A DNA stretch of 64,000 nt from NCBI GenBank assembly GCA_034432655.1, contig DAOUBP010000157.1, forward strand, positions 76,410 through 140,409, read 5' to 3'. The stretch comes from DAOUBP01 sp034432655 (GTDB taxonomy: Bacteria; Chloroflexota; Anaerolineae; CG2-30-64-16). The notes beneath the pieces were generated by a model. That model had not been told where the DNA came from. It did not search any database and saw only the letters and a program-made list of their open reading frames with translations. The position numbers and the translations under genes were made by a program. Shown piece after piece: positions 26,766 through 35,019 of the stretch. Each line of letters starts with the position of its first letter. Within the stretch, counting starts at the first letter, position 1.

Positions 26766-27368
26766 TTACGCCGCTGCGGTGCGCTGCGCCAGGGGACGGC
26801 GCAGCGGCGCAAAACGACCGGTGCTCAGCCACGCGATCAACCGCGTTTTGGCCCACAGCCGGCGGTCCCAGATAAACCAGATCAGCAGCGCCAGGCCGAT
26901 GACCTCGAACGCGACCAGGATCGGCGTGGTGCGGATGATCTCCACATAGGCGGACCACATCGCTTGCGGTTCACCCACGTGCACCCAGGGATGCCAGTAA
27001 CCTGCCCCGAGGGGATAAAACAGGCTCTCCTGAAACCCCCACATGCGATCCGCGACCAGATGCCCGGAGAACGCCAGAAGGTAGGGCAGGGCGTGCCCCA
27101 TCCGACGATGACGGCTGACACGCAGGCCCAGCCGGGCCCAAAGCGCTACAGCCAGCCAGATCCCCAAATGAAACCACAAGTTATGGCCCCAGAACAGGGC
27201 CGCCTGCGTGTCGCGGTAGACGGTAAGCGCCAGCGGTTTGTCCAACAGATCAGGCGCCAACGCGGCCAGGGCGATGAAGCGATAGTCAGCGTTGGGAAAC
27301 CAGCCGAAGCGACGCTGCACCAGGTTCAACGTCGCCCAGGTGAATTCAATATGTCCGGTCGGTAACAT
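26766..27368 (-). CDS. polytopic membrane protein, YdjM/DUF457-like
   Basis: 200 residues from ATG 27368 (AGGGAAAGAAC upstream). It begins MLPTGHIEFTWA with His and Glu near the first helix, then FIALAALAPDLLDKPL, HNLWFHL and FSGHLVADRMWG. This spread of His/Asp residues in helices is typical of the LexA-regulated/metal-dependent membrane hydrolase-like family (DUF457). Four to five membrane helices are expected. The enzymatic role is unproven. It is flanked by the acyltransferase and rsmD genes on the same strand. Confidence 0.65.
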   Translation of the reverse strand: MLPTGHIEFTWATLNLVQRRFGWFPNADYRFIALAALAPDLLDKPLALTVYRDTQAALFWGHNLWFHLGIWLAVALWARLGLRVSRHRRMGHALPYLLAFSGHLVADRMWGFQESLFYPLGAGYWHPWVHVGEPQAMWSAYVEIIRTTPILVAFEVIGLALLIWFIWDRRLWAKTRLIAWLSTGRFAPLRRPLAQRTAAA

Positions 27369-27420
27369 GTTCTTTCCCTGATGTGCAACAACCTCGCTGA
27401 TGCGGCAGTTCGAAGCCCGG

Positions 27421-28485
27421 CTACGCAACCGACGGTTTGCCCGACCGGAGCAACGTCCGATAGATCGGCATATCGGTGCCACCGAAGCGATACTTGTAAT
27501 CCTCGTTGCCCTGCAAGAAATCAAACCTTGCACGGCGCAGGCCAATGGCATGATGGATCAAACGCGCCAGCAGCACCCAGCCCGGGCTCAACTGTGGCAC
27601 TGCCGCCGGGTCGTAGCCGGAGTTGTAGACCAGGATCTCGTTGTTGTAGTCAAAACAGAAATAGGTGGCTACGGGCTGCCCCCCCACATCCAGGAAAGAC
27701 AGTTGGAGCCAACCTGCCGCAGCCAGGGCCGCGGCCAGCGCGCGGAAATAGGCCTGCATTTCTTGGGTCATAAACGCGTGTTTGTCGGCCCGGCTGAAGC
27801 GATGCAGCGCGATGAAGTCGCTCATCGCCGCTTCCAGGCCCACAAGGCCGGTCACAAACCGCACCTGCGCGTCAGGCGCTTCCCGCTCTATCCGGCGCAG
27901 CTTGCGGCGGATCTCGTGGCGCTCCTTTTTGTCCAGGCCTGCCAGGTAACGCTCCCAGGCCTCCTCGACGGCCGCTTCACCGTCGTCTTCCGGCACGGGC
28001 AAGGGGATGGCGGGCGCAACATCCTCTTGCAATACCTCTACCTGGAAACCTGCTGCGGCCGCCATCTCGGGCAAGCGGCTATGCGTCAACGATGGCGCAG
28101 GCAGGTTGCACAGGTCCACCAGCTCCCACGCCGGCGCGTCCGGCCCGGACAACCACGCCAGAAAGGCAGCATAGACCGCATCCTCCTGGCCGGCCTCCGC
28201 GATCAGGTCGAGATAGTCGGACACCTCGATACAGCCTACCACGTTCAGGGTCGGCGCCTCCGGCTCTCCCGTCCCATACAGCGGTATGATCCCCACCAAC
28301 CGGCCATCCTGGTACACAGCCAGCAGATACAGCGGCCCGCGCTGGCGGCCCAGATGTCGCCACCAGGTGGTCTGCCACTCCCAGGTCAAAAAGATGGTGT
28401 CGAACCGGCTGCGCCGCAGCAAAGCGTTCCATTCTTCTTTCAACGCGTCGAAACCGCGCTCATCGCGGTACAAGATCAGATCCAA
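27421..28485 (-). CDS. GNAT acyltransferase, CelD/FemAB-like
   Basis: 354 residues with a double GNAT-fold layout typical of the CelD (BcsL)/FemAB-like group: an N-terminal FLTWEWQTTWWRHLG block, a central charged helical segment (DKKERHEIRRKLRR), and a C-terminal acyltransferase domain (QPVATYFCFDYNNEILVYNSGYDP...FDFLQGNEDYKYRFG). These proteins are linked to polysaccharide acylation or peptidoglycan-like peptide transfer. The start is TTG 28485 with AAGGAG six bases upstream. It follows a secreted repeat protein and lies near glycosyltransferase genes, so an envelope polysaccharide role is reasonable. Confidence 0.8.
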   Translation of the reverse strand: MDLILYRDERGFDALKEEWNALLRRSRFDTIFLTWEWQTTWWRHLGRQRGPLYLLAVYQDGRLVGIIPLYGTGEPEAPTLNVVGCIEVSDYLDLIAEAGQEDAVYAAFLAWLSGPDAPAWELVDLCNLPAPSLTHSRLPEMAAAAGFQVEVLQEDVAPAIPLPVPEDDGEAAVEEAWERYLAGLDKKERHEIRRKLRRIEREAPDAQVRFVTGLVGLEAAMSDFIALHRFSRADKHAFMTQEMQAYFRALAAALAAAGWLQLSFLDVGGQPVATYFCFDYNNEILVYNSGYDPAAVPQLSPGWVLLARLIHHAIGLRRARFDFLQGNEDYKYRFGGTDMPIYRTLLRSGKPSVA

Positions 28486-28533
28486 GATGTTCTCCTTCAG
28501 CGATAAATCTTTGGTGAGGGTCCCTGATATGTC

Positions 28534-30687
28534 CTACACATAGGCCTGGCGGACCAGCCAGGCGATCACGGCGACCAGCAGCAGGAACACCACAATAAGC
28601 GACACCACGAGCAACCGTGCGCGTTCCGCCGGGTCGGCGAGCAGATTACGCAACCGGTCCAGGAAACCTGCAGGCCTGGCCGCCGTCCTGCGCGCTGCCT
28701 CTGTAGGGCGCGGCGTGACGGTCGCTGTCGCTGTGGCGATCGCCGCCACAGGTGCCGGGGGCGGCGTAAAAGTGATGATGGAGACGGTGGTCGCGTTCGC
28801 CAGAGGTGTTTGGCCGGCCAATAACGCACCTGGCGGGGGCGGTGGCACTGTTTCGGCGCCGGCAACCGGTGTCTCAACGGCCAACAGCGTGACAGCGACC
28901 TCTGGGGTTTCTGGAGGAGACGGCGTCTCGGCTGCCGAGATGATCTCGTACTCAGGCGGTGCCTCAGGAGCAACCCGGGTCAGGTCCTCAGGATAAGCAT
29001 CGGGCGTACAGGCCCACGCATGCACCTGATCCAGGAACATGGCCGTGCGACCGCCGGCGCCGTCGTTGATCACGTTAAAATACAGGTCGAAAGTGAGCCC
29101 GGCCGCGCCGATCACGTCGAAAATGTGCTGCTCCCAGGTCTGGGCGTCTTCCAGCGCCGACCACGGCTTGGCCCATACCTGGTCCCCCGGCCCCAACAGC
29201 ACAAACTGCTGCTGGTCGCTGCCTGAGAGCGATTCGGCCCAGGTGTAGGTCCAAAAGCCGATCACAACGCGCGGCCGGCCAGCCGGCACGGTCACCGTCT
29301 GACGGACGGATGAATAGGCATAGCGGTTCTCGGCCTGTGAACCTAGCTGCAGCGCATATACGCCCTCAAACACCGGTGCAGTCACCAGGCGCGGGGGCAG
29401 CCGGCTGGCCCCGACGCGCCACGGCGCCAGGCCCGCCTCAAAACCGCCGTTCCTGGTCAGCTCGACGCAACCGGGCGGTCCCGCCGTAGGGATCGCCGTG
29501 GGGAGCACAGCCGGGGTACCGGTGGGCGGTGGGGTAGCGCCGGGAGTAGGGCTGGCCGCTGCGCCGCTGGTGCACGCCCGGATGCGTACATCGTCCACGT
29601 ACATCACGGTCCGGCCGCCGACCCCGTCATTGTTGACACCGAAGCTGAGGAAGACCGTCTGCCCTGCAAAAGCGGAGATGTTGTAGTTCAGCAGATGCCA
29701 GGCCGGGTTGTTCTCCTGGGCACGCCAGGGCAGGTACAGTGGCCCACCGGCCGGGGTCAGCAGCGCCATCTCCTGGTAATCCGCACCGGCACCGGGCTGC
29801 GTTTGCGTGTAGACCCACGCCTCCAGCGTCACGTAGGGATAACCGGCCGGCAGGGTCACCAACTGGCGCACCGACGTGAAGCTGTTGAGGGATTGCTCCA
29901 ACGAACCCAGCTTGAGCGCCAACGGCGCGCTGCGGGCCGGCGAGCCCACCACCGCGACCCCCGCCGGATGGCCGACCACCTGCCAGTTCGCCAGCCCGTT
30001 GTCAAACCGGCCGTCGGCCACCAGGTCCACGCAGCCCGGGGTGGGTGACGGGATCGGCGTGGCGGTCGCTGGGCTGGCCGTCGCGGTCACGGTGCCGGTG
30101 GGTACCACGGTGGCGCCGGTGGGGCAAGCGGTCAACGACACGTCATCCAGGAACATGGCCGCACGACCGCCCAACCCGTCGTTGTACACGTTGAAGTACA
30201 CCTGCACGGTCTGGCCACGCCACGGCGTCAAGTCGAAGGTCAACTGGTTCCAGCTGCGGCTGTCGTTGTGCGAGCGCCATGGCTTGTTCAGGATCACCCC
30301 TGTGGGGTCCAGGAGCACCACTTCCATGTAGTCGGTCGTGGCGGGGGAGTCGGCCAAGGCATAGAACCAGAAAGAAAGTTTCACCTGTGCGCTGGTCGCC
30401 GGGATGGTCACCGTCTGCCGAGCCGAGGAGAAGCTCTGGACGTTGCCGCCGCTGGTGATGCCCAGCAGCAGCGAGCGGTTGCCGCTGTGCCTGGTGTAGG
30501 TCACGTACTGGGGCATCGCCGGGGTGGGGCCGAGGTACCAGGCAGCATCCGTCTCGAAGCCGCCGTTGCTGATCAGCTCGACACAGCTCTGCGCATGGAC
30601 CGGGTTCACGGCCATGCCCAGCACGCCGACCAGGGTCAGCACCACGACACTGACAGCATTCAACATACACTGTCGCGTTTTCATCAT
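28534..30687 (-). CDS. secreted, membrane-anchored protein with three Cys-bracketed jelly-roll repeats
   Basis: About 717 residues. A signal peptide (to VHAQS) precedes three homologous domains of about 155 residues (roughly 30-185, 215-370, 405-560). Each starts C(V)(E/D)L...NGGFE and ends near NDGxGGRxxMFxDxV...(A/C)C, with VRQTVTxPAG in the middle. The shape suggests carbohydrate-binding-like beta sandwiches, each closed by one disulfide. Thr-Pro linkers separate them. A low-complexity stalk, a basic patch and a C-terminal membrane helix (VVSLIVVFLLLVAVIAWLV) follow. The start ATG has AGAGGA upstream. It probably binds surface polysaccharide. I know no named family. Confidence 0.75.
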   Translation of the reverse strand: MMKTRQCMLNAVSVVVLTLVGVLGMAVNPVHAQSCVELISNGGFETDAAWYLGPTPAMPQYVTYTRHSGNRSLLLGITSGGNVQSFSSARQTVTIPATSAQVKLSFWFYALADSPATTDYMEVVLLDPTGVILNKPWRSHNDSRSWNQLTFDLTPWRGQTVQVYFNVYNDGLGGRAAMFLDDVSLTACPTGATVVPTGTVTATASPATATPIPSPTPGCVDLVADGRFDNGLANWQVVGHPAGVAVVGSPARSAPLALKLGSLEQSLNSFTSVRQLVTLPAGYPYVTLEAWVYTQTQPGAGADYQEMALLTPAGGPLYLPWRAQENNPAWHLLNYNISAFAGQTVFLSFGVNNDGVGGRTVMYVDDVRIRACTSGAAASPTPGATPPPTGTPAVLPTAIPTAGPPGCVELTRNGGFEAGLAPWRVGASRLPPRLVTAPVFEGVYALQLGSQAENRYAYSSVRQTVTVPAGRPRVVIGFWTYTWAESLSGSDQQQFVLLGPGDQVWAKPWSALEDAQTWEQHIFDVIGAAGLTFDLYFNVINDGAGGRTAMFLDQVHAWACTPDAYPEDLTRVAPEAPPEYEIISAAETPSPPETPEVAVTLLAVETPVAGAETVPPPPPGALLAGQTPLANATTVSIITFTPPPAPVAAIATATATVTPRPTEAARRTAARPAGFLDRLRNLLADPAERARLLVVSLIVVFLLLVAVIAWLVRQAYV

Positions 30688-30769
30688 GGCAGGGCATCCT
30701 CTCATTCACTCCGCCGGCGAAGACAACACAGGCCGGGCTACACTTGCATGTCGCTCCGCTACAGCCGGC

Positions 30770-30798
30770 ATTCTATCACGAACACGCTGCCGAAGCAA
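30770..30798 (-). promoter_or_regulatory. promoter of the secreted repeat protein gene
   Basis: Minus strand: TTGCTT (30793-30798), 17-bp spacer, TAGAAT (30770-30775). The -35 box directly abuts that of the divergent glycosyltransferase promoter. Confidence 0.6.
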
Positions 30799-30827
30799 TT
30801 GCCCTATGGCCCTGACCATGCTATAAT
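30799..30827 (+). promoter_or_regulatory. promoter of the glycosyltransferase operon
   Basis: TTGCCC (30799-30804), 17-bp spacer, TATAAT (30822-30827) preceded by TGC. The start ATG at 30839 lies only 11 bases beyond the -10, so the mRNA is almost leaderless. Confidence 0.75.
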
Positions 30828-30838
30828 CGGGTCTACCT

Positions 30839-31783
30839 ATGGACGAACTGCCGCGCGACCCTGTGGACCTGGCCGTCATCATTGTCAACTACAACACCAG
30901 CGCGCTGCTGCGCGACTGCCTGCGCTCCGTGTTCGCCAGCACCGGCGGGCTGAAGCTGGCGGTCTGTGTGGTGGACAACGCGTCATCCGACGATAGCGTC
31001 GCCATGGTGCAAGCTGAATTCCCCCAGGTGCACCTGATTGCCAACCGTGACAACGTGGGGTACCCGGCGGCCAACAACCAGGGCCTGCGTTGGTTCGGGT
31101 TTGGCCCCTCTGAAGACGCCCAGGATGGCACGCCGCGTTTCGCCTTGCTCCTGAACCCCGACACCGTCCTGCCTCCCGATGCTTTGGCCCGCATGCTGGA
31201 CTTCATGGCCGCGCATCCCAAGGCCGGCGTCGTCGGCCCCAAGCTGGTTCGGCTGGACGGCTCGCTGGATAAGGCATGTCGTCGCTCCTTCCCCACGCCG
31301 GCCACGTCCCTTTATCATCTGCTCAAGCTGGACAGGCTCTTCCCTCACAGCCCGCGTTTTGCCCGTTACGACCTTTCCTACCTGGATCCGAACCTCACGA
31401 CGCGGGTAGACTCGGTCGTCGGCGCATTCATGCTGGTGCGCCGGGAGGCCATCCGGGCGGCCGGCCTGCTGGATGAGGCGTTCTTCATGTACGGCGAAGA
31501 CCTGGACTGGGCCAAGCGAATCACCGACGCGGGCTGGGAGGTGTGGTACTACCCGGAGGTGACGGTGCTGCACGTCAAAGAGGCCGCCAGTCGCCACTCC
31601 TATCGTGCCCGGGTGGAGTTTTACCGGGCGATGAACATCTTCTACGAAAAACACTATCGGGCAACGACGCCTTTCTGGTTGGACTGGCTCATTCGCGGGG
31701 GTGTGGCGTTCTTCGGCGGGCTGGATCTGTTGGTCCGCCGGCTGCGCGGCCAATACCGTTCGCCGGGGTTGGGGGTGCAATGA
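30839..31783 (+). CDS. family 2 glycosyltransferase (rhamnosyltransferase-like)
   Basis: 314 residues, GT-A fold. Motifs: VIIVNYNTSALLRDCLRS at the start, VDNASSDDS, the metal-binding LLNPDTVLP, VVGAFMLVRREA, and FMYGEDLDWAKRI near the acceptor site. A C-terminal hydrophobic helix may dock it to the membrane. It resembles WbbL-type rhamnosyltransferases of O-antigen or exopolysaccharide synthesis, but the sugar is not determined. There is no ribosome site; a near-leaderless transcript fits this. Its TGA overlaps the ATG of the phosphoglycosyltransferase gene. Confidence 0.9.
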   Translation: MDELPRDPVDLAVIIVNYNTSALLRDCLRSVFASTGGLKLAVCVVDNASSDDSVAMVQAEFPQVHLIANRDNVGYPAANNQGLRWFGFGPSEDAQDGTPRFALLLNPDTVLPPDALARMLDFMAAHPKAGVVGPKLVRLDGSLDKACRRSFPTPATSLYHLLKLDRLFPHSPRFARYDLSYLDPNLTTRVDSVVGAFMLVRREAIRAAGLLDEAFFMYGEDLDWAKRITDAGWEVWYYPEVTVLHVKEAASRHSYRARVEFYRAMNIFYEKHYRATTPFWLDWLIRGGVAFFGGLDLLVRRLRGQYRSPGLGVQ

Positions 31784-33177
31784 TGAAACGGCCTCGTATC
31801 TGGTTCGCACTCAGCCTGGTGTTGATGGATGCGGCTATGAGCTTTCTGGCCTTTTTCATCGCGTATCTGATCCGTACGGCGATGCGAGGGCCGGAGGTCG
31901 GGCCGTTCCGGGATCACCTCCTCCCAGCCATCATCCAGGTGCTGGCAACCCTGCTGGTGTTCTTCTTCTACAAGTTCTACCACCGGCGTCACGCGGCGCT
32001 GTTGCTGGACGAAATCTACCGCCTGGTTGGCGGGGTCTCGGTGGCCACCCTGGTCACCATCGCGTTCATGTCGTTTGTGTTGCGCGAGACGTTGCAGTAT
32101 CAGCGCTCTATCGTGGCACTGGCGTGGGCCACCAGCATCGTGCTGATCAGCCTGGGCCGGGTGCTGCATGGCCGCCTCCAGCGTCTGCTACAGCGCCGAG
32201 GGATAGGCCTGGAGCGGGTGTTGATCGTGGGCACCGGCGAGGTAGGGCGCATGATCTTGCAGAAGTTCCAGCAATCGGCCGATCTGGGTTATCAGGTGGT
32301 GGGGTTCGTGGAGGCCAATCCCAACGGCCGCGTGCCCGGCAAGGTGATGGGGCAGCCCGTCCTCGGCACTGTGGAGGACCTGCCGCGCCTCATCGAGGCC
32401 CACGATATCAGCGAAGTAATCATCGCGCTGCCGGAGGCCTCACACCAGGAGCTGGTGGGGATCGTCTCGCAGTGCGAACGGGAGCGGGTCAGCATTCGGG
32501 TCTTCCCCGACGTTTTCCAGATCATGGCCTCCGAAGTCACCATCAGCGATCTGGCGGGACTGCCGCTGTTAACGATCCGCGATGTGGCATTGCGCGGCTG
32601 GAAGTTGACCTTGAAGCGCATCGTGGATATCGCCTTCAGCAGCATTTTCCTGGTGCTCTTCTCGCCGGTTATGTTGCTGACCGCCATCTTGATCAAATTG
32701 GATTCGCCGGGGCCGGTTTTCTTCGTGCAGGAACGCATGGGGCTGGACGCCAAGCCGTTCAAGATGCTCAAGTTCCGCTCTATGCGGGTGGATGCCGAGG
32801 CCAACGGGCCCGGCTGGACGACCAAGGATGACCCGCGGCGTACCCGGGTCGGCGCCTTCATCCGCAAATACTCCATTGATGAGCTGCCCCAATTCATTAA
32901 CGTGCTGATGGGAGACATGAGCGTGGTTGGCCCCCGGCCAGAGCAACCGGCTTATGTCGAGCAATTCCGGCGCAGCATCCCGCGTTACATGGAACGCCAC
33001 CGGGAGAAAGCGGGCGTGACCGGTTGGGCACAGATCAACGGCCTGCGCGGGGACACCTCGATCGCAGAGCGTACCAAATACGATCTCTGGTACATCGAAA
33101 ACTGGTCCCTCTGGCTCGACTTCAAGATCATCCTGCGCACAGCCTTCAAAGCGCTCTTCGATCGCAGCGCCTATTGA
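31780..33177 (+). CDS. undecaprenyl-phosphate sugar phosphotransferase (WcaJ/PglC-type)
   Basis: 465 residues. Four N-terminal membrane helices are followed by a CoA-binding-like Rossmann segment (VLIVGTGEVGRMILQ), then a re-entrant helix and the catalytic phosphoglycosyl transferase domain: LKRIVDIAFSS, FFVQERMG, KFRSMRVDAE, DELPQFINVLMGDMSVVGPRP and GVTGWAQINGLRG. It transfers a sugar-1-phosphate to the lipid carrier to start a polysaccharide or capsule repeat unit. The ATG overlaps the preceding stop (ATGA), so it works with the glycosyltransferase. Confidence 0.93.
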   Translation: MMKRPRIWFALSLVLMDAAMSFLAFFIAYLIRTAMRGPEVGPFRDHLLPAIIQVLATLLVFFFYKFYHRRHAALLLDEIYRLVGGVSVATLVTIAFMSFVLRETLQYQRSIVALAWATSIVLISLGRVLHGRLQRLLQRRGIGLERVLIVGTGEVGRMILQKFQQSADLGYQVVGFVEANPNGRVPGKVMGQPVLGTVEDLPRLIEAHDISEVIIALPEASHQELVGIVSQCERERVSIRVFPDVFQIMASEVTISDLAGLPLLTIRDVALRGWKLTLKRIVDIAFSSIFLVLFSPVMLLTAILIKLDSPGPVFFVQERMGLDAKPFKMLKFRSMRVDAEANGPGWTTKDDPRRTRVGAFIRKYSIDELPQFINVLMGDMSVVGPRPEQPAYVEQFRRSIPRYMERHREKAGVTGWAQINGLRGDTSIAERTKYDLWYIENWSLWLDFKIILRTAFKALFDRSAY

Positions 33178-33200
33178 TCGCACGGCTTCCTGCTCTGTTT

Positions 33201-33229
33201 TTGACACCTGTCGCCCTTCATGCTATTAT
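33201..33229 (+). promoter_or_regulatory. promoter of hrcA-grpE-dnaK
   Basis: Consensus TTGACA (33201-33206), 17-bp spacer, TATTAT (33224-33229) preceded by TGC. The CIRCE operator begins 13 bases after the -10, covering the early transcribed region. Confidence 0.85.
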
Positions 33230-33242
33230 TTTGCCGCTCATA

Positions 33243-33269
33243 TTAGCACTCTCATGCTGAGAGTGCTAA
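33243..33269 (+). promoter_or_regulatory. CIRCE operator (HrcA binding site)
   Basis: TTAGCACTC, nine bases, GAGTGCTAA: a perfect match to the CIRCE inverted repeat. It lies just upstream of hrcA, so HrcA would repress its own operon until heat shock. Confidence 0.97.
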
Positions 33270-33283
33270 AACGGAGATGGAAG

Positions 33284-34324
33284 ATGGAAATGACCCCGCG
33301 ACGCCAGGCAATTCTGGGCCTGGTAGTGCGATCGTATATCGAAAAAGGAGTGCCGGTCGGGTCCAAAGCGTTTGTGGAGACGTACGGGCTGGATGTCAGC
33401 CCGGCCACGATCCGCAACGAGATGGCTGCGCTGGAGGAGATGGGCTATCTGACCCATCCGCACACCTCGGCCGGCCGCGTGCCCACCGAAAAGGGCTATC
33501 GCTTTTTCGTGGAGCACCTGTTGGGCGATACTGAGCTGCCGCTGGAGGAACAACTGATGATCCGTCACCAGTTCCACCAGGCGCAGCTCGAGCTCGATCA
33601 GTGGGTGCGGCTGGCCGTGGCCGTGTTGGCGCACACCACGCGCAAAGCTGCGCTGGCCACGCCCCCGCGGGCACGCCAGAGCAAATTCAAACACATCGAG
33701 CTGATCGGCCTGCGCGACACCGTGGTATTGCTGGTGCTCGTGTTGATCGGGGGCACCGTCAAGCAACAGGTGCTGGCGTTGGACACCGTGGTGGAACAGG
33801 ATGCGCTCAGCCGGTTGTCCGGTCAGCTCAACGAACGGCTGTATCGGATGAACGCCGGCCAGATCATGCAACGGGTGGCCGATCTGTCCGACCTGGGCCG
33901 GCAGGTAGCGCGCATCGTGCGCGACATCATGGAGGCTATTGATCGCCAGACCGACGACCCGATCTACCGGGAGGGGTTGTCGCACATCCTGCAGGAGCCG
34001 GAATTCAGCGAAGGCGGCCAGGTGCAGGGGATCGTGCGCACATTAGAAGGTCCAACGCTGGCCGGCATGGTGGCCATTGCCGCACAGCCGCTGGAGGTCG
34101 GCGGCGTGCAGGTGCTGATCGGCGGCGAGGGACGATGGCGTGAGTTCTCCGATTTGGCGTTGGTGCTCTCGCGTTACGGCGTGGCCGGCGGTGCCAGCGG
34201 CCTCCTGGGCGTGGTCGGGCCGTTGCGAATGACCTACGATCGCACCATCGGCGCCGTGCGCTATGTGTCGCGGCTGATGAGCGACCTGGTCAGCAACTGG
34301 TATGACGAGGCCGGCGGCAACTAA
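33284..34324 (+). CDS. hrcA: heat-inducible transcriptional repressor HrcA
   Basis: 346 residues. The N-terminal winged helix contains LGLVVRSYIEKGVPVGSK, SPATIRNEMAALEEMGYL and HTSAGRVPTEKGYRFFV, all hallmark HrcA blocks; the C-terminal GAF-like domain ends with GPLRMTYDRTIGAVRYVS. It represses chaperone genes through CIRCE and needs GroEL for activity in known systems. I chose ATG 33284 with GGAG seven bases upstream; an upstream GTG-type start would overlap CIRCE. grpE and dnaK follow in order. No dnaJ lies directly downstream. Confidence 0.96.
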   Translation: MEMTPRRQAILGLVVRSYIEKGVPVGSKAFVETYGLDVSPATIRNEMAALEEMGYLTHPHTSAGRVPTEKGYRFFVEHLLGDTELPLEEQLMIRHQFHQAQLELDQWVRLAVAVLAHTTRKAALATPPRARQSKFKHIELIGLRDTVVLLVLVLIGGTVKQQVLALDTVVEQDALSRLSGQLNERLYRMNAGQIMQRVADLSDLGRQVARIVRDIMEAIDRQTDDPIYREGLSHILQEPEFSEGGQVQGIVRTLEGPTLAGMVAIAAQPLEVGGVQVLIGGEGRWREFSDLALVLSRYGVAGGASGLLGVVGPLRMTYDRTIGAVRYVSRLMSDLVSNWYDEAGGN

Positions 34325-34351
34325 CGCAAGAACAAGGAGTGGTAGCAGACT

Positions 34352-34915
34352 ATGAATCATACCGAACCCGTATCCGAACCGAAGACAGAGCAGCTTCCGG
34401 AAAGCGCCAGCGCCCGCCCGGAACAACAGCCGGCGGCCGCACCACAGCCCTCCCTGGAGGAGCAACTGACCCAGGCCCAGGCCCAGGCCGCGGAATATCT
34501 CGACAACTGGCGCCGCGCAGTGGCCGAGCTCAGCAACGCGCGCAAGCGGATGCAGCGGGAGATGGACGAAATGCGCGCCTCGGCGGCCGAACGCGTCTTG
34601 CTCAAGCTGCTGCCCATCGTGGACGACGTCGAGCGGGCGTTCGCTGCGGTACCGGCCGATCAAGCCAACTCGGAGTGGGTCAACGGCTTCCGCCTGATCC
34701 AGCGCAAACTGCAGGCCCTGCTGGAGAGCGAAGCCGTAGAACAGATCCCGGTTGAGGGCGCGCACTTCGACCCCGCCCTGCATCATGCAGTGAGTCACGA
34801 AGAAGTGGAAGGCTATGAGGATGGCCAGATTATCGGCGAGGTGGCGCGCGGCTACCGGCTGGGGGACAAGGTTCTGCGGCCGGCGTTGGTGCGCGTCGCC
34901 AAAGGCAACCAGTAA
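34352..34915 (+). CDS. grpE: nucleotide exchange factor GrpE
   Basis: 187 residues. A disordered acidic/Pro/Gln N-terminus (about 45 residues) precedes the long coiled coil (EYLDNWRRAVAELSNARKRMQRE), the four-helix region VLLKLLPIVDDVERAF and the beta-wing with FDPALHHAVSHEEVEGYEDGQIIGEVARGYRLGDKVLRPA. It speeds ADP release from DnaK. An AAGGAG lies 12 bases upstream. It is 27 bases after hrcA and is followed after about 100 bases by dnaK. Confidence 0.95.
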   Translation: MNHTEPVSEPKTEQLPESASARPEQQPAAAPQPSLEEQLTQAQAQAAEYLDNWRRAVAELSNARKRMQREMDEMRASAAERVLLKLLPIVDDVERAFAAVPADQANSEWVNGFRLIQRKLQALLESEAVEQIPVEGAHFDPALHHAVSHEEVEGYEDGQIIGEVARGYRLGDKVLRPALVRVAKGNQ

Positions 34916-35019
34916 CGGACGGCACACAAAAACCCGTCACGCGGCATTCACGCCGTGGCCTGACGTGCGGGCGTTCGACGCGTATACCAGGGTGTAACAT
35001 CACGAAGGAGAAATGATCT

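Noticed and set aside
33254..33283. Upstream start of hrcA at 33254
   Set aside because: It would place coding sequence inside the CIRCE operator, and the ATG at 33284 has a well-placed ribosome site.
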